A program made the position numbers and the translations under genes. A stretch of DNA of 31,720 bases from Immundisolibacter sp. (GTDB lineage: Bacteria > Pseudomonadota > Gammaproteobacteria > Immundisolibacterales > Immundisolibacteraceae), in contig NZ_JBFIII010000025.1 in assembly GCF_041601295.1 (NCBI RefSeq), forward strand, positions 1 through 31,720, written 5' to 3'. A model generated the notes under the pieces. It ran no database searches. It saw only the letters and a list, made by a program, of their open reading frames with translations, and had not been told where the DNA came from. This document shows, piece by piece, positions 1 to 11,200 of this stretch (positions within the stretch are counted from its first letter, which is position 1; every line of letters begins with the position of its first letter).

Positions 1-702
1 ACCTGGCGCAACACCAAGCAGGAACTGACCGAATACCTCACCGAGCTGTCCCAGGACGGATCGCGCGAGTACTTCCGGCCGAACCTGTGGCCCAACACGC
101 CGGACATCCTGCCCGAGTCCCTGCAGTTCGGTGGCCGCCCGGCGTTCTTGCTGCGCGTTGCCCTGGCGGCCACGCTGGGCGCCAATTACGGCATCTACGG
201 CCCGGCGTTCGAGCTCATGGAGCATCAGCCGCGCGAGCCGCGCAGTGAGGAGTACCTCGACTCGGAGAAGTACCAGATACGCCAGTGGGATCTGGATCGG
301 TCGGACAGCCTCAGGCACTACATCGCGCGCCTGAACCGCATCCGGCGCGACAACCCGGCCCTGCAAGGGGACTGGAGCCTGCGTTTTCACCCGATCGACA
401 ACGACATGCTGCTGTGCTTCAGCAAGTCGCACCAGGTGGCGCCCGACGAGATCAACACCATCGTTGTTGTCGCCAACCTCGATCCGTACAACCCCCAGTC
501 GGGATGGATCAATTTGCCGCTGACAGAACTGGGCATTGACCCCGACAGCGCCTACCAGGCCCACGACCTGCTGTCGGACGCGCGTTATCTGTGGCAGGGG
601 CCGAGCAATTTTGTCCGCCTTGAGCCTGACGCTTCGCCGGTACACATCCTGCGCCTGCGACGCCGCGTGCGCAGCGAGCGCGATTTCGACTATTTCCTCT
701 GA
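1..702 (+). CDS. glgE: GlgE, alpha-1,4-glucan:maltose-1-phosphate maltosyltransferase (3' part only)
   Basis: The reading frame is open from base 1 and stops at 700-702, so only the last 233 residues are present; the start lies outside the window. The visible part begins in the GH13 catalytic barrel with TWRNTKQELTEYL, followed by FRPNLWPNTPDILPE, both typical of GlgE. It ends with the beta-sandwich domain (IVVVANLDPYNPQSGWINLP). GlgE moves maltose from maltose-1-phosphate to the non-reducing end of an alpha-1,4-glucan in the cytoplasm (known of the family). The next gene begins 14 bases downstream and encodes the two enzymes that make maltose-1-phosphate from trehalose, which supports the call. 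The active-site residues lie upstream of the window and cannot be checked. Confidence 0.93.
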   Translation, partial: TWRNTKQELTEYLTELSQDGSREYFRPNLWPNTPDILPESLQFGGRPAFLLRVALAATLGANYGIYGPAFELMEHQPREPRSEEYLDSEKYQIRQWDLDRSDSLRHYIARLNRIRRDNPALQGDWSLRFHPIDNDMLLCFSKSHQVAPDEINTIVVVANLDPYNPQSGWINLPLTELGIDPDSAYQAHDLLSDARYLWQGPSNFVRLEPDASPVHILRLRRRVRSERDFDYFL

Positions 703-716
703 GAAGGACCATCCGC

Positions 717-3700
717 ATGGAACCTGGCACCAGCCTCACCGAAGCCGTCGCGGCCACCGAATGGCGCACTGACCCGCTGTGGTACAAGGACGCGATCATT
801 TACGAGTTGCACGTCAAGGCGTTCTTTGACAGCAACAACGACGGGGTCGGCGATTTCCGGGGCCTGACCGAAAAACTCGACTATCTGCAGGACCTCGGGG
901 TCAACACGCTGTGGCTGTTGCCGTTCTATCCGTCGCCGTTTCGCGACGACGGCTACGACATCTCCGATTACCACAACATCGATCCGCAGTACGGCACGCG
1001 GGCCGATTTCAGGAATTTCGTGCGCGAGGCACACCGGCGCGGCCTGAGGGTGATCACCGAGCTGGTGATCAACCACACCTCGGACCAGCACCCGTGGTTT
1101 CAGGCGGCGCGAAGTGCCCCGCCCGGATCATCCAAGCGCGATTTCTACGTCTGGAGCGATACCGACAAGAAATTCGCCGACACGCGCATCATCTTCAGCG
1201 ACACTGAAAAATCCAACTGGGCCTGGGATGAGGTCGCCCAAGCCTATTACTGGCATCGTTTTTTCTCGCACCAGCCGGACCTGAATCACAACAACCCGGC
1301 CGTGGTGCGCGCCGTGATCCGCGTCATGCGCTTCTGGCTGGACATGGGTGTGGACGGCCTGCGCCTGGATGCCATCCCGTACCTGTGCGTGCGCGAAGGC
1401 ACCAGCAACGAGAACCTGCCGGAAACCCACGCTGTCATCCGGCAGATGCGCGCCGTGGTCGATGCCCATTACAAGAACCGCTTGTTGCTGGCCGAGGCCA
1501 ACCAGTGGCCCGAGGATGTGCGCGAGTATTTCGGCGACGGCGACGAATGCCACATGGCCTACCACTTTCCCCTGATGCCGCGGCTGTTCATGGCCGTGGC
1601 CCAGGAAGACCGCCACCCGGTAGTCGAGATCATGGGCCAGACCCCGGACATCCCGGATTCCTGCCAGTGGGCGATCTTTCTGCGTAACCACGACGAGCTG
1701 ACGCTGGAGATGGTGACCAGCCGCGAGCGGGACTACATGTACCAGGTGTACGCAATCGACCCGCGCATGCGGGTCAACGTCGGCATACGCCGCCGCCTGG
1801 CGCCGCTGATGGACAACCACCGCGAGAAGATCGAGCTGCTCAATTTCCTGCTGCTGACCATGCCCGGCTCGCCGATCATCTATTACGGCGACGAAATCGG
1901 CATGGGCGACAACTTCTACCTCGGCGACCGCAACGGCGTGCGCACGCCCATGCAGTGGAGTCCCGACCGCAACGGTGGTTTCTCGAAGTCCGATCCGCAG
2001 GGCCTGTTCCTGCCGCCGGTGATGGACCCCGTCTATGGTTACGAGACGGTCAACATCGAGGCGCAGAACCGCAGTCCGTCGTCGCTCCTGCACTGGACCA
2101 AGCGCCTGATCGCGGTGCGCAAGAATTACTGCGCCTTCGGCCGTGGCACGCTGAAGTTCCTCGCGCCCGGCAACCGCAAAATTCTGGCCTATGTGCGCGA
2201 ATGGCAGGACGAAAAGATCCTGTGCGTGGTCAATCTGTCGCGCACGGCGCAGCCAGTGGAGCTGGATCTGGCCGAGTTCAAGGGCAAAATTCCGGTGGAA
2301 CTGCTGGGCCACACCGCGTTCCCTCCGATTGGCGAGTTGACCTATCTGCTGACACTCAAGGGTTACGGGTATTTCAGTTTCCGACTGGCAAGCGATGTTG
2401 CCGCGCCGGCCTGGCATCAGGACCAGCTGCCGGTGCGGGAGCCGCCCGTGCTGGTGCTCAGCGAGGGCTGGCGAACCTTCTTCAAGAGCAAGAGCAGCGC
2501 CAGCACGGTCCGGCGCGCCATCTCCGCGCGCGCGCAGGATCAGCTGCAAAAGGACGTCCTGGCGCCGTACCTGATCGGCAAGCGCTGGTTCGCCGCCAAG
2601 GGCCGCGCCATACAGCGCATCGAAATCATCGAGCAAGCCGACTGGAACGGCCCGGACGGCAGCTGGTTGCTGGCTCTGATCGAAGTGCATTTCGCCGATG
2701 CCGGCCCGGCGCAGACCTACTTCCTGCCGCTGTCCATCGCCTGGGAGGACGATACCAGTGACGACAAGCTGCAAACCCTGCTGCCGTGGACGCTGGCCAA
2801 GGTGCGCCAGAAAGCGCGGGTCGGGATTCTGTATGGCGCCTTCGGCGACGAGCGCTTCTGCCGTGCCCTGGTGCATGGCATCCAGGGTGGTGTGACCCTG
2901 CCCATGGGCAACGGCACGGTGCGCTTTCGCAACACCGGCGCCATTCCTGACCTTGCCCAGGCGGCCGAGGAACCGGTTCACCATCTGGCGCTGGAACAGA
3001 GCAACACCTCGGTTTCCTTCGGCAAGCGCATGTTCCTGAAAGGCTACCGGCACCTGCAACGCGGCGCGAACCCGGAAATGGAAATCGGCTGCTTCCTCAC
3101 GGAACAGTCGCCCGCCGAGCACATCGTGCCGGTCGGTGGCGTCATCGAATATCAACGGCCGGATGGCCAGAATATGGCGCTGGCCCTGCTGCAACCCTTT
3201 GTCGAGAACCAGGGCACGGCATGGACCTACACGGTCGAGTACCTGGACCGGTTCTTCGCCGAGCAGGTAGCCGAGTCGGTCAAGAGCGAAGATCAGCCAC
3301 ACGCGTTCATCCTTCACCAGCTGCAGATCCTCGGGCAGCGCACCGCGCAGTTGCATCAAGCCTTCGGCCGCACGACCGGCGATCCGGCATTCGATCCGGA
3401 ACCGATCGACAGCGCTGATCTGACCGCATGGGTAGAAAGTATCCGCCACGAAGCAGTACTGACCTTCACACGCCTGGAGGAGCTTCGGGCCGTGCTGCCC
3501 GTATCCCTGGTGGATTCCTGCGACCAACTGCTGTCGCTGCGGCCAGTGTTGCTCGAGAGCTTGAAACCGCAGGCGCTGGCCGGGCTGGAAGCAGCGCGCA
3601 CCCGCTACCACAGCGACTTCCACCTGGGTCAGGTGCTGATGGTTCAGGACGACTTCGTGATCATCGACTTCGAGGGCGAACCCGGTCGCTCGATTGCCGA

Positions 3701-4067
3701 ACGGCGAGCCAAGCATTCCCCCTTACGCGATGTCGCTGGCATGCTTCGGTCACTGAGCTACGCGGCCGGCATGGCGGTCAAGCGCAGCACAACGGAGCGA
3801 CCGGGCGACCGGGATCGCCTGGCACCCCTGGCCCTGGCCTGGGAGCAGTCGGCGAGGCAGGCGTTCCTGAGCGGATACCGGACCGCGATTACCGGTTGCC
3901 CCGCCTGGCCACGGGACGACAAGGACGCCGAACGATTGATCGATCTGTTCCTGGTGGAGAAAGCGCTGTACGAGATCCGCTACGAGATGGACAACCGGCC
4001 GGACTGGCTGGACATCCCGATATCCGGACTTCTGGGTCAGCTCGGCGCCACCCATGAGGAACGCTGA
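717..4067 (+). CDS. treS: TreS-Mak fusion: trehalose synthase with C-terminal maltokinase
   Basis: This 1116-residue protein joins two enzymes. Residues 1 to about 550 are GH13 trehalose synthase (trehalose to maltose isomerase): it opens with DPLWYKDAIIYELHVKAF and shows INHTSDQHPWF, nucleophile D218 in GLRLDAIPY, acid/base E260 in LLAEANQWPED and D326 in LRNHDELTLEM. From about residue 620 (LAPYLIGKRWFAAKGR) comes a maltokinase of the Pep2/Mak family, with catalytic loop YHSDFHLGQVL (D967) and metal-binding IIDFEGEP (D984). The product should be maltose-1-phosphate, the donor used by GlgE, whose gene ends 14 bases upstream. The start is supported by AAGGA at 704-708, eight bases before the ATG. 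TreS-Mak fusions are known in other proteobacteria. All expected catalytic residues are present. Confidence 0.95.
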   Translation: MEPGTSLTEAVAATEWRTDPLWYKDAIIYELHVKAFFDSNNDGVGDFRGLTEKLDYLQDLGVNTLWLLPFYPSPFRDDGYDISDYHNIDPQYGTRADFRNFVREAHRRGLRVITELVINHTSDQHPWFQAARSAPPGSSKRDFYVWSDTDKKFADTRIIFSDTEKSNWAWDEVAQAYYWHRFFSHQPDLNHNNPAVVRAVIRVMRFWLDMGVDGLRLDAIPYLCVREGTSNENLPETHAVIRQMRAVVDAHYKNRLLLAEANQWPEDVREYFGDGDECHMAYHFPLMPRLFMAVAQEDRHPVVEIMGQTPDIPDSCQWAIFLRNHDELTLEMVTSRERDYMYQVYAIDPRMRVNVGIRRRLAPLMDNHREKIELLNFLLLTMPGSPIIYYGDEIGMGDNFYLGDRNGVRTPMQWSPDRNGGFSKSDPQGLFLPPVMDPVYGYETVNIEAQNRSPSSLLHWTKRLIAVRKNYCAFGRGTLKFLAPGNRKILAYVREWQDEKILCVVNLSRTAQPVELDLAEFKGKIPVELLGHTAFPPIGELTYLLTLKGYGYFSFRLASDVAAPAWHQDQLPVREPPVLVLSEGWRTFFKSKSSASTVRRAISARAQDQLQKDVLAPYLIGKRWFAAKGRAIQRIEIIEQADWNGPDGSWLLALIEVHFADAGPAQTYFLPLSIAWEDDTSDDKLQTLLPWTLAKVRQKARVGILYGAFGDERFCRALVHGIQGGVTLPMGNGTVRFRNTGAIPDLAQAAEEPVHHLALEQSNTSVSFGKRMFLKGYRHLQRGANPEMEIGCFLTEQSPAEHIVPVGGVIEYQRPDGQNMALALLQPFVENQGTAWTYTVEYLDRFFAEQVAESVKSEDQPHAFILHQLQILGQRTAQLHQAFGRTTGDPAFDPEPIDSADLTAWVESIRHEAVLTFTRLEELRAVLPVSLVDSCDQLLSLRPVLLESLKPQALAGLEAARTRYHSDFHLGQVLMVQDDFVIIDFEGEPGRSIAERRAKHSPLRDVAGMLRSLSYAAGMAVKRSTTERPGDRDRLAPLALAWEQSARQAFLSGYRTAITGCPAWPRDDKDAERLIDLFLVEKALYEIRYEMDNRPDWLDIPISGLLGQLGATHEER

Positions 4068-4253
4068 AGAAAACCCCGTGCGGGTCCCAGCCACCGGCAA
4101 CTGACTGGCAGAGGCCCGGCCGGGTCCGGACGCCTGCATTCCAGTTGGCTGGCGGCCCGCGGGCCACTGAAAATCGGCCACCCGTGGCCCGTCACGAACA
4201 TCATCATGCGTCCAGCGCGGCGCTTGGCGCATGGTCGAACAGGAGCAATTGAC
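4068..4253 (+). other. 186-base gap inside the glucan operon, with overlapping hairpins
   Basis: This is the only sizeable gap in an otherwise tightly packed operon. It contains a perfect palindrome GGCCCGCGGGCC (4154-4165). It also contains two competing stems: GGGCCAC (4161-4167) can pair with GTGGCCC (4185-4191), while GGCCA (4177-4181) can instead pair with the nearer TGGCC (4186-4190). None is followed by a T-run, so this is not a classical intrinsic terminator. A processing site, an attenuator, or simply GC-rich spacer are all possible. An in-frame ATG at 4206 lacks a ribosome binding site. Confidence 0.4.
4241..4245 (+). promoter_or_regulatory. Ribosome binding site fixing the glgX start at TTG 4254
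   Basis: AGGAG ends eight bases before a TTG codon at 4254-4256. The only upstream in-frame ATG (4206) has no Shine-Dalgarno sequence, and the residues between it and the TTG do not look like GlgX. The TTG is therefore preferred as the start. Confidence 0.65.
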
Positions 4254-6382
<2,129 letters not shown>

Positions 6383-6386
<4 letters not shown>

Positions 6387-8224
6387 AACGGCAGCATGCC
6401 ATGCCTTTCGGGGCCCAGGTCGATGGGGCATCGACGCAGTTTCGCCTGTGGGCACCCGGCGCCGGGCGCGTGGAACTTGAACTGACAACGGCGACCGGCG
6501 AGCGCCTGATTCCCCTCACCCCCGACGCTGCGGGCTGGCACACACTGCGACTGGACGGCATCGGCGCAGGTACGCGCTATCGATACCTTATCGACGGCGC
6601 GCTGCGGGTGCCGGATCCGGCCTCCCGCTTCAACCCGGACGATGTGCAGGGCGCCAGCGAGGTCATCGATCCGGCCGCCTTCGACTGGCGTGACGGCGAC
6701 TGGCGCGGCCGGCCATGGCAGCAAGCCGTTATTTACGAACTGCACGTGGGCGCGTTCAGCCCCGGCGGGGATTTCGATGGCGTACTCCAGCGCCTCGATT
6801 ACCTGGTCTCGCTCGGCGTAACCGCCATTGAGCTGATGCCGGTGGCCGACTTTCCGGGCCGGCGCAACTGGGGTTACGACGGGGTGCTGCCGTTTGCCCC
6901 CGATGCCGCCTACGGCCGGCCGGAGGCTCTGAAAACCCTGATCCAGGAGGCGCACGCGCGCGGGCTGATGGTGCTGCTGGACGTGGTCTACAACCACTTT
7001 GGGCCGGATGGCAATTACCTGCATGCCTACGCGCCGGCATTTTTCAACCCGCGCCACACCACACCGTGGGGCGCGGCCATCAACTTCGACGCGCCCGGCA
7101 GCGAGGTGGTACGCGATTTTTTCATTCACAACGCCCTGTACTGGCTGGAAGAGTTCCACTTCGATGGCCTGCGCGTGGATGCGGTGCATGCCATCTGCGA
7201 CGACTCGCAGCCCGACATCATCGACACCTTGTGCGCGGCGGTGCACGCCGGCCCCGGCAGAACACGGCTCATTCACATGGTGCTGGAGAACGAAAGCAAC
7301 CAGGCGCACCGGCTGGAGCGCGACCCCGACGGCCACCCCAGGCGCGCCACCGCGCAGTGGAATGACGACATTCACCACACCCTGCACGTGCTGCTCAGCG
7401 GCGAGCAGGATGGCTATTACGCGGACTTTGCCAGCGCCCCGGTGGCCCAGCTGGGTCGCTGCCTGAGCGAGGGCTTTGCCTTTCAGGGCGACCCGTCGCC
7501 GTTTCGCCAGGGCGCCAGTCGCGGCGAGCCGAGCCGCCACCTGCCGCCGGCCGCCTTCGTCAACTCCTTGCAGACGCACGATCAGATTGGCAATCGCGCC
7601 TTTGGCGAACGCCTGTGTCACCTGGCGGCACCGGTCGCCCTTGAGGCGGCCACCGCGCTGCTGCTGCTGGCGCCCCAGCCGCCGATGCTGTTCATGGGTG
7701 AGGAATTCGCCGCCGCGCAGCCGTTTCTGTTTTTCTGTGATTTCGGACCCGAACTGGCCCGCGCCGTTACCGACGGGCGGCGGCGGGAGTTCGCGCATTT
7801 CACCCGCTTCTCCAACCCCGCCGCGCTGGAGCGGATACCCGACCCCAACGCGCCGGCAACCCTTGCCGCCAGCGTGCTCGACTGGTCGGCGCTGGACCAG
7901 CCGCCGCATGATCACTGGCTGGCCCTGTACCGCCACCTGCTGGCGATCCGGCATGCCGAAATCATCCCCCGGCTGGCGGGGATGTCGGGCGACAGCGGCA
8001 AACTCACGCTAACCGGCGATCGCGCCTTGACTGTGCAGTGGCAGCTGGGAGACGGCAGCCAGCTGGCACTCGCGGCCAATCTGGGCGACGCGCCGGTCAA
8101 GCTGCCGATGCAGCCGGGGCGGGTGCTCTACCTGAGCCGCAATCTGTCGACCACCGCGCATGACGCTGGCCAGCTACCGCCCTGGTCGGTGGCCTGGACC
8201 CTGGCAGCGCGGGGCGCCGGCTGA
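6383..8224 (+). CDS. treZ: TreZ, maltooligosyltrehalose trehalohydrolase
   Basis: This 613-residue GH13 enzyme releases free trehalose from maltooligosyltrehalose, the product of TreY. It has an N-terminal CBM48-like domain (STQFRLWAPGAGRVELEL), then QAVIYELHVGAFSPGGDF, which is characteristic of TreZ. The catalytic set is D266 in FDGLRVDAVHAI, E302 in MVLENESNQ and D400 in LQTHDQIGNRAFGERL. The last motif separates TreZ from the related branching enzyme GlgB. The ATG overlaps the glgX stop (ATGA), and AGGAG lies at 6373-6377, five bases upstream of the start. The stop overlaps the next start by one base. The three genes glgX, treZ and malQ-treY are therefore very likely translationally coupled. 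Confidence 0.95.
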
Positions 8225-11200
8225 TGCCTCAGAACCCGACCCTCGCGCGCCTGACCGAGCTGTGCGGCATCCAGCCCGTGTATCACGATGTGTGGGGCCG
8301 CAGCCATGCCGTGTCCGATACCACGCGCCGCGCGCTGCTCGCCGCCATGCACCTGGCACCCGACGCGGACAGCGCCGAGTTGATTGAACAGATCGAGGCG
8401 CGCGACTGGTGCCGCTTGCTGCCACCGGTGCAGGTACTGACGCTCAGCCAGGCGCCGATTCAGATCACCATTACCGTCCCGAGCGCCTGGACGCAGCGGG
8501 TATTTCAGTGGCGTCTGACCCCCGAAACGGACAAGGGAAGAGGCGGCGAGTTTCGACCGGCACAGGCCACCCCGGTTGCGGAACGGGAGATCGGCGGGAC
8601 CGGCTATCGGCGATACAGCCTCGAGTTACCGCCACTGGGCGTGACCGGCTACCACCGGTTCGAGCTGGAGTGTCCGCAACAGCAGGACGAGGCGTCAGCC
8701 CAGATGGCCCTGATCATCACCCCCGCCACCTGCTTCCAGCCCGAGGCGGTGCGCGCGGAACGCCGCGCCTGGGGACCGACCGTTCAACTCTACAGCCTGC
8801 GTTCGCAGCGCAACTGGGGCATCGGCGATTTTGGCGACCTGCAAACGCTGGTTGGCCTGACCGCGCAGGCCGGCGGCGGCATCGTCGGCCTGAACCCCCT
8901 GCACGCGCTGTTTCCCGACCAACCGCAGCATTGCAGTCCCTACAGCCCGTCCAGCCGGCTGTTCCTGAACCTGCTGTACATCGATGTCGAGGCGGCGGCC
9001 AGCAGCAACGACAGCGCGCGGACGCGCGAGCTGATCGCCAGTCCACGCTTCCAGGCGCGTCTGCGCCGCTTGCGTGCAGCAGAGCAGGTGGATTACCCAG
9101 GCGTCACTGCCTGCAAGCTGGAGGCATTGCGCCTCAGCTGGCGGGATTTTCGCGGCGACCACCTGGCAAGCGACAGCGATCGTGCCCGCGCTTTTGCCCA
9201 GTACCGCGCCGCGCAGGGGGAGGCGCTGCATCTACACGCCCTGTTCGAGGCTCTACAGGCCCATTTTCGGGCCGATGACGAAACCGTCTGGGGCTGGCCG
9301 GCGTGGCCGCAGGCCTACCGTGACCCCAAATCATCGGACGTGCGCCAGTTTGCGGAAGCCCACTCGGACGAAGTTGATTTTCGTGCCTACCTGCAGTGGC
9401 TGGCCCACGAGCAGCTGGCCGCGGCTGGCCAGGCTTCGTGGAGCCACGGCCTGGGCATCGGCCTATACCAGGATATTGCCCTCGGGGTAAATCCGGGCGG
9501 CGCCGATACCTGGGTCCAGCAGGAGGTATACGCCCTTGGCGCCTATGCCGGCGCCCCCCCCGACGAGTTCAATCTGCATGGCCAGGACTGGGGCCTGCCG
9601 CCGTTCGTGCCGCATCGGCTGCGCGAGAGCGCCTACGCACCGTTCATCGACACCTTGCGCGCCACCATGAGTCCCTGCGGCGCGCTGCGCATCGACCACG
9701 CCATGAGTCTGATGCGCCTGTTCTGGGTGCCGGCAGGCGGCAGTGCCGAGGACGGCGCCTACGTCAGCTACCCGTTCCAGGACCTTCTGGGCATCCTGGC
9801 GCTCGAAAGCCAGCGTAATGAATGCCTGGTGATCGGCGAGGATCTGGGCACGGTACCGGACGGTCTGCGCGGCGCGCTGACCACGGCCGGCGTGCTGTGC
9901 TACCGACCGCTGATTTTCGAACGCGTCGACGACGGTTCGTTCAAACCGCCAGGCGAGTTCCCGCATCAGGCCCTGGCGGTGGTCAGCACGCATGACCTGC
10001 CAACCCTGCGCGGCTACTGGAAGAGCTTCGACCTGGATACCCGTGCCGAGCTTGACCTGTTTCCGACGCCAGCGCTGCACGAGAACGCCGTGACCGAACG
10101 CGCCCTGGACCGCGCCCGGCTACTGATCGCCCTGCAACATGAGCAGCTGCTGCCGCCAGACATCGGCATCGATCCGGTGACGGTCCCCGACATCACCCCC
10201 GCACTGAGTGACGCCGTACACCATTACCTTGCCCGCACGCCGTCGTGCGCGCTGGTGGTGCAACCGGAGGACATCTTCGGCGTCATCGAGCAAACCAACC
10301 TGCCGGGTAGCACCAACGGCCATCCGAACTGGCGGCGCAAGCTGCCGTTGCCGCTGGACGCCTGGGCCGATGACGCTCGCTGGCAGTCCATCACCACCAT
10401 CCTGCGCAATGAGCGCGGCAGCGGCGTTTGGCCGCGCCACCAGCCCGCGTCGTCACCGCCCGCCACCACCGTCCCGCGCGCCACCTATCGCCTGCAGTTC
10501 AACGACGAATTCACCCTGGCGCAGGCTACCGAGCTGGTGCCTTACCTGGCCGATCTGGGCATCAGCCACTGCTATGCCTCGCCTTATTTGCGCGCCCGCC
10601 CGGGCAGCAGTCACGGTTACGACATCGTCGACCACAACACCATCAACCCGGAAATCGGCAGTGCCGAGGATTTCCAGCGCTTCATCACCACCTTGCAGGA
10701 GCATGGCATGGGCCAGATTCTGGACATGGTGCCCAACCACATGGGGGTGATGGGCTCGGACAATCAGTGGTGGCTGGGCGTGCTGGAGAACGGCGCCGCC
10801 TCGGTGTATGCCGACTACTTCGACATCGACTGGCAGCCGCTGAATCCGGAACTGCGCGGCAAGGTCCTGTTGCCGCTGCTGGGCGATCATTACGGCGCGG
10901 TGCTCAGCCGCGGGGAGCTGACACTGGTGTTCGACGCCACTCGCGGCGAATTTTCCGTCAACTACTACCAGCATCGCCTGCCGGTTGATCCGGCCGAGTA
11001 CCCACGCATTGTCGGCCTGCACCTGGACCGTCTGGCCACGACCCTGGGCCCTGACCACGAGCGCCTGCACGAACTGCAAAGTCTGCTCACGGCCTTCGGC
11101 CACCTGCCACCGCAACATGAGACCCACGAGCGACAGGTTGCCGAGCGGAACCGCGACAAGGAGGTTTACAAGCGGCAGCTGGCGGCACTGTGCGAAGCAA

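Noticed and set aside
1128..3716. 862-codon open frame on the minus strand opposite treS-mak
   Set aside because: It lies wholly antisense to a gene with intact catalytic motifs, shows no recognisable domain, and is the usual by-product of GC-rich codon use.
4154..4165. Palindrome GGCCCGCGGGCC as an intrinsic terminator
   Set aside because: There is no T-run after it and the operon appears to continue; such GC-rich palindromes arise easily by chance here.
4206..4253. ATG at 4206 as the glgX start
   Set aside because: It has no ribosome binding site and adds residues unlike GlgX, whereas TTG 4254 has AGGAG at a good distance.
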